Below, one piece after another: positions 17,060 to 24,914 of a stretch of DNA of 64,000 bases. Source of the stretch: Tumebacillus amylolyticus (GTDB taxonomy: Bacteria > Bacillota > Bacilli > Tumebacillales > Tumebacillaceae); NCBI RefSeq assembly GCF_016722965.1, contig NZ_JAEQNB010000003.1, positions 1-64,000 of the forward strand, given 5' to 3'. A model generated the notes under the pieces. The model saw nothing but the letters and a program-made list of their open reading frames with translations. It ran no database searches and had not been told where the DNA came from. Position 1 is the stretch's first letter; each line of letters begins with the position of its first letter. The translations under genes and the position numbers were made by a program.

Positions 17060-17506
17060 CTATGAGTAGCCGACGATCTCCGCTTTGCGGACACCGTGCA
17101 TCTTCTGAAGGTTATCGGTCAAGTCATCGAGCGAGCCGCTCAAGTTCTTGACATCCACCGTCATCGTCAGGTGGGCTGCTTGGCTCATCGGAATGCCTTG
17201 GTTGATCGTGATGATGTTGCCGCCCGTCTGGGCGATGGCGTTGAGCACCGAGGAGAGAATTCCTTGGCGGTGTTCGAGAATCAGCGACAGGGTGATCAGG
17301 CGACCTTGTCCTTCCTCTTCGTACAAAAAGACCAGATCGCGGTATTTATAAAAAGCGGAGCGGGAGAGCCCGACTTCATTGACCGCTTCATGAACGGTAT
17401 TTGCTTCGCCGCGTGCTAGCATGTCCTTGACTTGAACGGTCTTGACCATCGCTTCCGGCATGATGTCTTCCGCGACGAGGAAGAATTTACGTCGTTTCGT
17501 GTTCAT
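17060..17506 (-). CDS. pheB: ACT domain protein PheB (UPF0735)
   Basis: A 148-residue protein. The N-terminal half (about 1-70) has a helix-turn-helix-like segment, EAVNEVGLSRSAFYKYRD. The C-terminal half (about 71-146) is an ACT domain (RLITLSLILEHRQGILSSVL). This matches Bacillus PheB, a putative amino-acid-sensing regulator found with phenylalanine or threonine genes. Here it heads an operon with thrB, which hints at a role in aromatic or aspartate-family amino acid control. GGGGTGGG precedes the ATG. Confidence 0.9.
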   Translation of the reverse strand: MNTKRRKFFLVAEDIMPEAMVKTVQVKDMLARGEANTVHEAVNEVGLSRSAFYKYRDLVFLYEEEGQGRLITLSLILEHRQGILSSVLNAIAQTGGNIITINQGIPMSQAAHLTMTVDVKNLSGSLDDLTDNLQKMHGVRKAEIVGYS

Positions 17507-17582
17507 CGGGACGACCCACCCCTTTCCTATAGTTCTCTGTATCTCGAATATACTCCATCTGTGGTGGACAGTATACCCCCTA

Positions 17583-17621
17583 AAAAGAAAAGACCCTCCG
17601 AACAGCTTGTGCGGAGGGTCT
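17583..17621 (-). terminator. Intrinsic terminator after asnB
   Basis: Ten-base-pair stem AGACCCTCCG (17591-17600) / CGGAGGGTCT (17612-17621) followed on the minus strand by a T-rich tract (TTTTCTTTTT). Confidence 0.9.
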
Positions 17622-17633
17622 CTTTTTCAGAGA

Positions 17634-19550
17634 TTAAACGGTCTGTGCTTGGTATTCGCGACGGCGTTGCACGTTCGGGGTGACAGCCGGTTTGATCTGT
17701 ACGGAACGTTCGACGTAGATCTGGTGCCAGAGCAAGAACATCAGCACGGTCCAGACTTTGCGCGCGTTGTCGCGGATGCCTTTTTTGTGCTCCTCAAGCA
17801 AGTTCAAGACATATTGCTTGTTGATCAGGTGGTCGACGTTCGACGAAGCGATCAACTCACGAGCCCAGTTGTAATGCTCGTTGCGAAGCCATTGACGGGT
17901 CGGGATCGGGAAGCCGAGCTTCGGACGTTCTGCCACTTCGCGCGGCAGGATGTCTTTGACAGCTTCACGCAGGACGTATTTGGTGGTGCCGTTCATGAGA
18001 CGGTATTGCATCGGGATCTTGGATGCGAACTCGAACACCTCTTTGTCGAGGAACGGGACACGCAGTTCGAGCGAGTTCGCCATCGTCATCTTGTCCGCTT
18101 TCATGAGGATGTCGCCCGGCAACCACGTATGGAAGTCGATGTATTGCATCTGCGTCACCGGGTCGTAGTTCGACGCACGGTCGTAGTACGGCTGCGTGAT
18201 GTCGAGGTAACGGCGCAGGTTCATCTCTTCCGGGTTGAGGCGGACGAATTCTTCCTTCATTTGTTCACCGAAAATGAACGCGTTGCCGACGAAACGCTCC
18301 GGCAGCGTCTTGGAACCGCGCATGAGGAACGAACGGCCCTTCATGCCTTCCGGGAGTGCCGAGGCCATGCTGCCAAGCGAGCGGCGCAGAGAGAGCGGCA
18401 GGTAGTCGAACATTTTGAGCGAAAGCGGTTCGCGGTAGATCGTGTAGCCGCCAAACACTTCGTCCGCCCCTTCGCCGGAGAGAACGACGGTGATGAACTG
18501 GCTCGCCAATTCACCCACAAAGTACAGCCCGATCGCCGACGGGTCTGCAATCGGCTCGTCTTGGTGGAACATCAGTTTCGGCAGCGCATCCAAGTATTGC
18601 GACGCGGAGATCAGCACGTCACGATGCTCCGTGCCGAGAATCTTCGCCGTCTCGCGGGCATAGTTCAATTCCGATTGACCGCCTGCGCCTTCGAAACCGA
18701 CGGTGAAGGTCTTGACCTGCTCCATTTCTTTGAGCAGTGCGACGATGGTCGAAGAGTCAACGCCGGACGAGAGGAACGCCCCGCGCGGCACGTCGGAGTT
18801 CATGTGCGCTCGGACGGAGTTGCGAATGATCTCGCGGGTGCCTTCGATGTAGTAGGAGATCGGACGCTGTTCTTCTTCGAACTTGAGGTCCCAATAGCGT
18901 TCGATCTTGTATTTGCCGTCTTTGATCACCATGAAGTGAGCCGCCGGCAATTTGTGAATGCCCTTGAACATCGTCAGCGGGTCGGGCGCGTATTGGAAGG
19001 TCAGGTAGTTCCAGAACGATTCCGGGTTGACGTCGCGACGAACCCCCGGATGCTCAAGCAACGACTTGATTTCCGAGCCCCAGATCAGCGCGTCTTGGGT
19101 TTCGGTGTAATAGCAAGGCTTGATCCCGAAGTGGTCGCGCGCAATCATCACTTGACGGTTCTTGGAATCATAAATGGCAAAGCAGAACATGCCGCGCAAA
19201 TCCTTGACGCAATCAACGCCCTTCTCTTCGTAGAGATGAACGATCACTTCGGTGTCGGAGTCGGTCTTAAATTGATGTCCGCGCGAGACGAGGCCGCGAC
19301 GAATTTCTTGGTAGTTGTAGATCTCCCCGTTGAACGAGATCCAGACGGTGCCGTCCTCGTTGCAGAGCGGCTGGTGGCCGCCTTCCAAGTCGATAATCGA
19401 GAGACGACGGAAGCCGAGGCCGATGTTGTCCTGCAGGTGAACGCCCATGTCATCCGGACCGCGGTGAACGATCTGATCGCTCATCGCCTCCAGCACATTC
19501 TGATCTACCGGATGCCCGGTCTTGTTGAACAAACCTACGATGCCACACAT
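17634..19550 (-). CDS. asnB: Asparagine synthase (glutamine-hydrolysing)
   Basis: Makes asparagine from aspartate, glutamine and ATP. 638 residues. The Ntn glutaminase domain starts MCGIVGLFNK, with catalytic Cys2 exposed after Met removal, so I start at ATG 19550 rather than the upstream GTG. The synthetase domain has the PP-loop SSGVDSSTIVALL and the SGEGADEVFGGY motif. The ribosome site is weak. Transcribed from a clear sigma-A promoter (19613-19641) and closed by a terminator. No T-box leader is seen. Confidence 0.96.
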   Translation of the reverse strand: MCGIVGLFNKTGHPVDQNVLEAMSDQIVHRGPDDMGVHLQDNIGLGFRRLSIIDLEGGHQPLCNEDGTVWISFNGEIYNYQEIRRGLVSRGHQFKTDSDTEVIVHLYEEKGVDCVKDLRGMFCFAIYDSKNRQVMIARDHFGIKPCYYTETQDALIWGSEIKSLLEHPGVRRDVNPESFWNYLTFQYAPDPLTMFKGIHKLPAAHFMVIKDGKYKIERYWDLKFEEEQRPISYYIEGTREIIRNSVRAHMNSDVPRGAFLSSGVDSSTIVALLKEMEQVKTFTVGFEGAGGQSELNYARETAKILGTEHRDVLISASQYLDALPKLMFHQDEPIADPSAIGLYFVGELASQFITVVLSGEGADEVFGGYTIYREPLSLKMFDYLPLSLRRSLGSMASALPEGMKGRSFLMRGSKTLPERFVGNAFIFGEQMKEEFVRLNPEEMNLRRYLDITQPYYDRASNYDPVTQMQYIDFHTWLPGDILMKADKMTMANSLELRVPFLDKEVFEFASKIPMQYRLMNGTTKYVLREAVKDILPREVAERPKLGFPIPTRQWLRNEHYNWARELIASSNVDHLINKQYVLNLLEEHKKGIRDNARKVWTVLMFLLWHQIYVERSVQIKPAVTPNVQRRREYQAQTV

Positions 19551-19612
19551 CTCTATGTAAAACCTCACTTTCGTCCATCCAAAGGTGTGTCGAACAAAAA
19601 ACTACTTTGCTA

Positions 19613-19641
19613 GTGTACCCCCACTCATTGTGCCCGTCAAT
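19613..19641 (-). promoter_or_regulatory. Sigma-A promoter of asnB
   Basis: TTGACG (19636-19641), 17-bp spacer, TACACT (19613-19618) on the minus strand, beginning 2 bp past the aroK stop codon, so asnB can be expressed separately from aroK. Confidence 0.75.
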
Positions 19642-19642
19642 G

Positions 19643-20152
19643 TTAAGAGGCAGACAGTTTCATGATGATTTCGCCGACAATCCCGTCCACACTCCTACCC
19701 GTGGTGTCGAGCGTCACATGAGCAAAATCATAGAGTCCCGCACGAGCTTCTTGCAGTTGAATCACTCGCTGTCTCAGATCGTCCGACTGCAAAAGCGGCC
19801 GGTTCGGATCGCCACTCACTCTGGAGACGATCTCCTCGACGGTGGCGGCGAGGCAGACGACGAAGCCGCTTTTTCCCATCAACTCCCGGTTACCAGGCGC
19901 CAGTACCGCGCCGCCGCCCGTTGTGATCACAGCATGGGCACTCTCGGACAACTCAAGCAGCACTTCACTCTCGACCCGACGGAAGTACGCTTCCCCGTTT
20001 GTAGCGAAGATTTCCGGGATGGTCCTGCCCTCCCGCTTCACAATCTCATGGTCGATGTCAAAAAGCGGCAGTTGCAACTCCCGCGCCAAAGATTCGCCCA
20101 CGGTGGTCTTGCCTGTCCCCATGAACCCGATGAGAAAAATTCGCTCCGCCAT
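19643..20152 (-). CDS. aroK: Shikimate kinase
   Basis: Phosphorylates shikimate at the 3-hydroxyl. 169 residues with the P-loop GFMGTGKTT (9-17), the DIDHEIVKREGRTIPEIF shikimate-binding region, GGGAVL and the lid segment RPLLQ. ATG with GGGAG upstream. It has its own promoter at 20186-20214, which follows a terminator. Confidence 0.97.
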   Translation of the reverse strand: MAERIFLIGFMGTGKTTVGESLARELQLPLFDIDHEIVKREGRTIPEIFATNGEAYFRRVESEVLLELSESAHAVITTGGGAVLAPGNRELMGKSGFVVCLAATVEEIVSRVSGDPNRPLLQSDDLRQRVIQLQEARAGLYDFAHVTLDTTGRSVDGIVGEIIMKLSAS

Positions 20153-20185
20153 AGGTATTCGCTCCCGTTCTTGTCTTTTGGTCTC

Positions 20186-20214
20186 ATCGTATCCCCCTTG
20201 GGCAAACAGGTCAA
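20186..20214 (-). promoter_or_regulatory. Sigma-A promoter of aroK
   Basis: TTGACC (20209-20214), 17-bp spacer, TACGAT (20186-20191) on the minus strand, about 34 bp before the ATG. It lies between the upstream terminator and the gene. Confidence 0.7.
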
Positions 20215-20238
20215 CGGAAATGTACGAAACGAGACCAA

Positions 20239-20271
20239 ATAAAAAGGCACGCCTTCGTTTGAAGAGGTGCC
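20239..20271 (-). terminator. Intrinsic terminator between the kinase region and aroK
   Basis: GGCAC (20246-20250) pairs with GTGCC (20267-20271), with an inner TTC/GAA extension, followed on the minus strand by T5ATT. It stops transcripts from the kinase gene before the aroK promoter. Confidence 0.75.
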
Positions 20272-20337
20272 GATTTAATCAAATTTTCACACGGAAAATT
20301 CCGTCTTTTTACTGACAGGAGAGTTTTCGACTCTATA

Positions 20338-20384
20338 GTCGGTTGTTCCTCAACAACCGACAGAATCTCGTATCGACTGTCGAA
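20338..20384 (+). promoter_or_regulatory. Control region upstream of the Spo0E-type gene: palindrome and possible Spo0A box
   Basis: A perfect 10-bp inverted repeat, GTCGGTTGTT (20338-20347) / AACAACCGAC (20352-20361), with a 4-nt loop and no T tract, so it is not a terminator. At 20378-20384 TGTCGAA fits the Spo0A box consensus TGNCGAA. A TATAAT lies at 20417-20422 but lacks a good -35. Function is inferred. Confidence 0.4.
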
Positions 20385-20474
20385 AGAAATCAGTAGAATA
20401 CAGCGACGTATTTGCATATAATCCAATATGTTATCACTTGTTTTGACTTATCCGTGCAGAAGTGGGGGAACGCC

Positions 20475-20669
20475 ATGAGCCACACGCAAAAGCTGGTTGG
20501 GAAAATAGAAGGGTTGCGCGCGGAAATGATACGCGTGGCAGAACGTGCCGAGAACCTGCACGATCCGCAAGTTGTCGCGATCAGCCAACAGCTGGATCAA
20601 TTGATCCTACGCATGCAACTCCTCAGCCAACGTCCCCCACAGTCAGAACGTTCTTGCTGTCCTGAGTGA
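20475..20669 (+). CDS. Spo0E family aspartyl-phosphate phosphatase
   Basis: A 64-residue protein with two short helices and the family signature SxxLDxxI, here SQQLDQLI at 37-44. Spo0E-type proteins dephosphorylate Spo0A~P and delay sporulation. I start at ATG 20475 (AGTGGGGGAA upstream); the frame is open back to 20412. The gene converges on the kinase gene and their 3' ends overlap by 47 bp. This puts a putative brake and a putative activator of the same phosphorelay head to head. Confidence 0.82.
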   Translation: MSHTQKLVGKIEGLRAEMIRVAERAENLHDPQVVAISQQLDQLILRMQLLSQRPPQSERSCCPE

Positions 20670-22797
20670 CAGGCAATTCCACTTCCACGGAAGTTCCTTC
20701 TCCCAAGAGACTTTTGAAGCGAATGTCGCCTTGATGGTCCTTGATGATCTTGTACGAAACCATCAAACCAAGCCCCGTTCCCCGCTCCTTGGTCGTATAG
20801 AACGGCTCCCCCAATTTTGGAATCCGATCCGGATGAATCCCACACCCATCGTCCATCACCCGTATCCTCACCAACTCGTTCCCGCCCTGCTCCGTCGTGA
20901 TTCGCAACGTACCGCCGTCGGGCATTGCCTCGATGGCGTTTTTCATGACGTTGATGAAGACTTGCTTGAGACGGTTGGTTTCGCACGTGATCGTCGGCAG
21001 ATTCTCGGCAAACTCTGTGACGATCTGCACATTGTTGATGATTGCCTGCGTTTCCAAGAGAGCTAAAATATCGCTGAGCAATTCGTGTACGTCTGTCTTG
21101 ACGAACTTGACCGCTTGGGGTTTGGCGAGCACGAGGAACTCGTTCATGATGAATTCGATTCGGTCGAGCTCAGAGAGCATAATTTCAATGTAATGGTTGT
21201 AGTCATGGAGACGGTTTTTCATAAGTTGGGCAAACCCTTTGATCGACGTCAGCGGGTTGCGAATTTCGTGTGCAACTCCGGCTGCGAGTTGACCAACGAC
21301 TGCCAACTTGTCCGATTTGCGCAAAAGTTCCTCCGTGCGGCGACGCTCGGTGTTGTCGCGCGCGATGACGACGAGGCCGATGACGTCGTTTTTGACATCG
21401 ATGACCGGCATGATCTGCACGTCAAGCCACACGTAATGTCCCAAAGCATGACGTTGACGGAATTCACGGCGCACCGGCTCTCGAGTTGCGTAGAGCTCTT
21501 CGAGACTGTCCATCATCGTATCGTAATCATCCGGGTGGATGTGATCGAAGTTGTTGATTCCTACATAATCCTCCGCGGTCAATCCGAAAATTCCCTTCAC
21601 GCGAGGCGAAACGTACTGAATGATAAACTCGCTGTCATAGAGTGCGATGATGTCCGACGTGTTGTCCATGATCAGTCGATAGCGAACTTCGATCTCGCGG
21701 AGAGTGGCTTCCGCTTGCTTGCGCTCGGTGATGTCGCGCCCAATACCTGCCAACGCCACACGATTGCCGTGTGCATCGCGGATCACCGAGACGGTGATGG
21801 AAACATCAAACACGCTGCCGTCCTTGCGCATACGCACCGTTTCATAGTCGGTGAGGTGCCCGACTTTATCGAGTTGGTGGTTCAACATGCCAAGTTCGTC
21901 CTTGCGCTCCGACGGCACGAGGTTTTGGAAAGGTTGTCCGACGATTTCTTCGGCCGACCACCCATAGATCTCCTCGAAGGCGCCGTTCACCTTGCGGACG
22001 ATCCCTTGGTTGTCGATTAGGTAGATCGCATCGGTGGTGCTGGAGAAAAACGATTGCAACAGCTCTTTGGTTTCGGCGAACTCTTCTTGGACATGCACTT
22101 CCTCGGTAATGTCCTTTGCAATGCCATAGATGCCGACAATCATGTCATCGACCAGAATCGGGATGTTCGTGACTTCGAGCAGAATGTGATGTCCGTCGCG
22201 ATGTACAATCCAGCAACGGTAGTTCTGAGCTTCACCTTGAACGGCAAGTTTGAAATGGTCTTGCACGCGTTGTTGATCTTGGGGGGCGATAAACTGGTTG
22301 AAGGATTGGTGCAGGGCTTCGTCCAGCGAGTATCCGGAAACTCTGACACAGGTCGCATTTGCTTCAATAAAATTGCCGTTGAGGTCGCAAGAGAACACGA
22401 GATCCGGGTGCGTGTTAAAGAGAGAACTATAGCGTTGCTCACTCTCATCGAAGATCCGCTTGGTCAGATTGCGTTCCCGCACCCTCGCATCTTGCGTGTC
22501 TTCTATATACTCGCTGAACTTCTCCTCGCTTTCTTGCAGGGCGGCTTTCAGTTGTTCGATTTTCACTGTCTGCCGCGCAAGCAGGCCATATGCAACCAGC
22601 CCGGAACCCAAGCCAAAAATGATCTCCGGGATCAGATGCAACCCTGACAGGAAAGTCTCTTCTCCAATCAAGATCCACAGCGTCACTTCATGGAACAGAA
22701 CCACGCCTGCTCCCCAGATGATCATGTACAAGGCCAGAGATCGGAACGGTACCATACGCGTTTTCAGGACTTTTCCGTTGTTGAGATTTTCGCTCAT
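20623..22797 (-). CDS. Membrane-bound PAS-domain sporulation-type sensor histidine kinase
   Basis: 724 residues. Two transmembrane helices (about 19-38 and 50-73), a short coiled coil (80-115), three PAS domains (about 119-235, 245-360 and 370-490), HisKA with phospho-acceptor His510 in GVAHEIRNPLTSIKGFAQLM, then HATPase with N box (Asn620), G1 DDGCGI and G2 GTGLGL. The H-box sequence is the kind found in B. subtilis KinA-KinE, which feed phosphate to Spo0F. No response regulator gene is adjacent, as is usual for such orphan kinases. Overlap with the Spo0E-type gene and presence of spo0B in the window support a phosphorelay role. That role is inference. Confidence 0.88.
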   Translation of the reverse strand: MSENLNNGKVLKTRMVPFRSLALYMIIWGAGVVLFHEVTLWILIGEETFLSGLHLIPEIIFGLGSGLVAYGLLARQTVKIEQLKAALQESEEKFSEYIEDTQDARVRERNLTKRIFDESEQRYSSLFNTHPDLVFSCDLNGNFIEANATCVRVSGYSLDEALHQSFNQFIAPQDQQRVQDHFKLAVQGEAQNYRCWIVHRDGHHILLEVTNIPILVDDMIVGIYGIAKDITEEVHVQEEFAETKELLQSFFSSTTDAIYLIDNQGIVRKVNGAFEEIYGWSAEEIVGQPFQNLVPSERKDELGMLNHQLDKVGHLTDYETVRMRKDGSVFDVSITVSVIRDAHGNRVALAGIGRDITERKQAEATLREIEVRYRLIMDNTSDIIALYDSEFIIQYVSPRVKGIFGLTAEDYVGINNFDHIHPDDYDTMMDSLEELYATREPVRREFRQRHALGHYVWLDVQIMPVIDVKNDVIGLVVIARDNTERRRTEELLRKSDKLAVVGQLAAGVAHEIRNPLTSIKGFAQLMKNRLHDYNHYIEIMLSELDRIEFIMNEFLVLAKPQAVKFVKTDVHELLSDILALLETQAIINNVQIVTEFAENLPTITCETNRLKQVFINVMKNAIEAMPDGGTLRITTEQGGNELVRIRVMDDGCGIHPDRIPKLGEPFYTTKERGTGLGLMVSYKIIKDHQGDIRFKSLLGEGTSVEVELPVTQDSKNVLTVGDVG

Positions 22798-22861
22798 TCC
22801 CTAAAGCCCCCTCAAACAGATAAAAGTGTTAGTTCAACTATCCAATATTTATGATGGCTCG

Positions 22862-23200
22862 TCAATGTTTGGAAGGAAAACTAACGGTCTTTTTCCATAT
22901 TCTTTTCGATCGACCCACCCGCCCTATGCTTTCCAAGGACAGGTTGCCGCCGCCAAAGTCGATGAGGGTGACGGAGTATGTACCGGGACCGCACGGCAAG
23001 TTTTGCAAAGAGCCGCGCCACGAAGGGTCGCTTGCCAGTTGCATTTCGGCGTGTAGCAACCCGGCTTCTGCGAGAGCGTCTGCTTGTTCCGAGGTGATGA
23101 GGTCTTCTGTCATGCGCAGGTCCTTGGTGGTCAAGGTCAGCAAGGAACCGAGCAAGAGGAGTGCAAGGGTGAGGACGGCGAATGGGAGGGCAATTTTCAC
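22862..23200 (-). CDS. comGG: ComGG-like minor pseudopilin
   Basis: A 112-residue protein with one N-terminal hydrophobic helix (4-24) and a short globular domain. It lacks the Gly/Phe cleavage site and Glu5 of canonical prepilins, like some GspK/PilX-type subunits. It starts at GTG 23200, overlapping the comGF stop by 4 bp (GTGA), and is the seventh and last gene of the comG operon. The name rests on position; sequence similarity to ComGG cannot be judged by eye. Confidence 0.65.
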   Translation of the reverse strand: MKIALPFAVLTLALLLLGSLLTLTTKDLRMTEDLITSEQADALAEAGLLHAEMQLASDPSWRGSLQNLPCGPGTYSVTLIDFGGGNLSLESIGRVGRSKRIWKKTVSFPSKH

Positions 23201-23697
23201 GGCAAGCTCCCCCTCCCGATCAGAACTTCACTGATATCGAGCGAGGTTCGACCTGCTTGCGTTCGAAGCTGGAGTGCGAGGGTCGGATACGATGCGTTGG
23301 GGCTGAGCGTACACGTAAATCTGGTGACCCTTGCTCCGATGATCGTGCTGCCGACGCCCTGCTCGACGCGTTGGAGGAGGTTGGTTCGCAGGTTGAGTTG
23401 GTATTGGATCAAATGGTCGTGTGCGTCTTGAAAAGACAAGCCGTCACTCAGGGCACTAAAATTGTGCCCCGCCCTCACCTCTCCTTCCACTTTGCGCAGA
23501 ACGGCCAGCGCCTGTTCACGTGCCTCCAAACGTTCAACTTCCCGCGTGTAGGTTTGGACCGTGAAAAGCAATCCGCCCGCGATGACCGGCAGCAACAATC
23601 CCCAGATTGTCAGCGCGAGAAGGAGTTCGAGCAACGTGAGACCTTGGTTGTCCTGCCAGATTTTTTTACCGATAGAGAGCGGCCCAGTTTTGGACAA
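23197..23697 (-). CDS. comGF: ComGF-like prepilin
   Basis: 166 residues with a class III signal, cleavage expected after Gly19 in NQGLTLLELLLALTIWG, Glu at +5, then a hydrophobic helix. The C-terminal domain resembles PilW/ComGF in size. The start is TTG 23697, 8 nt after GGAGG, inside the 3' end of comGE (32-bp overlap). Expected to be a minor subunit of the competence pseudopilus. Confidence 0.8.
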   Translation of the reverse strand: MSKTGPLSIGKKIWQDNQGLTLLELLLALTIWGLLLPVIAGGLLFTVQTYTREVERLEAREQALAVLRKVEGEVRAGHNFSALSDGLSFQDAHDHLIQYQLNLRTNLLQRVEQGVGSTIIGARVTRFTCTLSPNASYPTLALQLRTQAGRTSLDISEVLIGRGSLP

Positions 23698-24043
23698 AGG
23701 GATGGCCTCCTTCTTGCCAGGTGTACGTCAAGTTGATCTTCGTCAACCCGCTGGTCGGGTCAAAACTGACAACGGTCGTCTCTGTGACTGGAACGGCCGT
23801 TGAAAGCTGACTCGTTACATCGCGGAGCGACGTGCCGATTGGCAGAGGGTTCTGAATACGGGCTTGTTCAAGTGTTGAAAGGGCAAGACGTGAGATGACG
23901 AGGTGTAGTTGCGCCCGTCGTTCCTGAGCAGCGGAAGCCTGCCAGAGTTCGACGGCGAGCAGGAGAGCCAAGGAGAGCAGAAAAAGGGCGAGCAAGGTTT
24001 CGAGGAGGACGAAGCCTTGCTCGTTTTGCTTTTTCAAGATCAT
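23666..24043 (-). CDS. comGE: ComGE-like prepilin
   Basis: 125 residues, class III signal cleaved after Gly10 (EQGFVLLETLLALFLLSLAL, Glu at +5) and a hydrophobic helix. Overlaps comGD by 4 bp. Minor pseudopilin by position; the sequence is too divergent to assign by sight alone. Confidence 0.8.
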   Translation of the reverse strand: MILKKQNEQGFVLLETLLALFLLSLALLLAVELWQASAAQERRAQLHLVISRLALSTLEQARIQNPLPIGTSLRDVTSQLSTAVPVTETTVVSFDPTSGLTKINLTYTWQEGGHPFVQNWAALYR

Positions 24044-24519
24044 GGGTGAACACCTTCGTAGACAACCGTCCCCGACATGAGCATGACGTTGATGTCCGCT
24101 CCCTCGCGCTGTTTGTTCACGAGGCGCACTTGCCCTCCTCCGCCGGTCAAAGTGCCGGTTGGATCGAAACGAAGAGTCGAAACGGACGGTTCGAGATACC
24201 CGTTGAGATAATTGATATTGTCGGGCAGTTTGACGATCCCCGCTCCTTGGCCGTTGATCGACAATTGGTACTGCGGTTTGAAACGGTACAGCCAGATCTC
24301 TTGGACATCTCCGTGCGACCAGGACGCCATTTGGTTGCTTCGAACTTCGCTTACAAATTGACGGGCAGAACTGTCCAGTTCATGATGCTGAAACAATCGC
24401 TTGAGGCTTGGAAGTGTCATGGCGAAAAAAATCGAGAGGATGGCGAGCGTGGTGAGCAGTTCGAGGATCGTAAAGCCTTGTTGGGAGAGGTCGTTCGTGG
24501 CAGGCTTTGAGGAGGTCAT
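24040..24519 (-). CDS. comGD: ComGD-like prepilin (GspH/FimT type)
   Basis: 159 residues. Class III signal cleaved after Gly15 (QQGFTILELLTTLAILSIFF), Glu at +5, followed by SARQFVSEVRSNQMASWSHG typical of GspH/FimT pseudopilins. I start at ATG 24519, which overlaps the comGC stop as ATGA; the frame runs upstream to 24609 but lies inside comGC. Confidence 0.85.
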   Translation of the reverse strand: MTSSKPATNDLSQQGFTILELLTTLAILSIFFAMTLPSLKRLFQHHELDSSARQFVSEVRSNQMASWSHGDVQEIWLYRFKPQYQLSINGQGAGIVKLPDNINYLNGYLEPSVSTLRFDPTGTLTGGGGQVRLVNKQREGADINVMLMSGTVVYEGVHP

Positions 24520-24893
24520 AGACCGAGGGCTCCGTGTTTGCTGCAATCTACAGTCGCAGAGCTTTTGTCTGGCGAGAGAGTGATGTGATAGGTGCCGCCT
24601 AAGGGGCAAGAAGGCAATGTTTGCAAGTAGCCTTGTGTCACCAACTGTTGGAGGCGATCCGTATCGGTCAGGCCGTTGGGATAGCCGTGTTCTGTGAGGT
24701 AGTACGTTTCCAATTGGGCGCGAATGAGGCGCTGGTTGCCTTCACACGTCACTTTTTGTGCCCGATCCCCTGTGCCGCGCAAGTTGGGCAAGGTGATCGC
24801 AATCAAGATGGAGATGACGAAGATCGTGACGGCCAGTTCGATCAGCGTGAAGCCGCGTTGGTCGCGCCGTAGGAAGCGAAGCGTTTTTTTCAT
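24516..24893 (-). CDS. comGC: Competence major pseudopilin ComGC
   Basis: 125 residues; class III signal cleaved after Gly14 (DQRGFTLIELAVTIFVISIL, Glu at +5). The globular part contains three Cys (in VTCEGN, PSCPLG and VDCSKH) that may form a disulfide. ComGC forms the body of the DNA-uptake pseudopilus. Lies 21 bp after comGB. Confidence 0.93.
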   Translation of the reverse strand: MKKTLRFLRRDQRGFTLIELAVTIFVISILIAITLPNLRGTGDRAQKVTCEGNQRLIRAQLETYYLTEHGYPNGLTDTDRLQQLVTQGYLQTLPSCPLGGTYHITLSPDKSSATVDCSKHGALGL

Positions 24894-24914
24894 GAGTTTC
24901 CTTCCTCTCTTGAA

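Noticed and set aside
17507-17582. Possible T-box or attenuator before pheB-thrB
   Set aside because: No specifier loop, T-box sequence or alternative hairpins could be found; only an imperfect ATACT/AGTAT repeat is present.
17442-19613. A 723-codon plus-strand open frame
   Set aside because: Antisense to asnB, which has full catalytic motifs and its own promoter and terminator. The shadow protein has no recognisable domain.
20411-20422. TATAAT as a promoter for the Spo0E-type gene
   Set aside because: No -35 at 16-18 bp and no extended -10, so I do not call a sigma-A promoter there.
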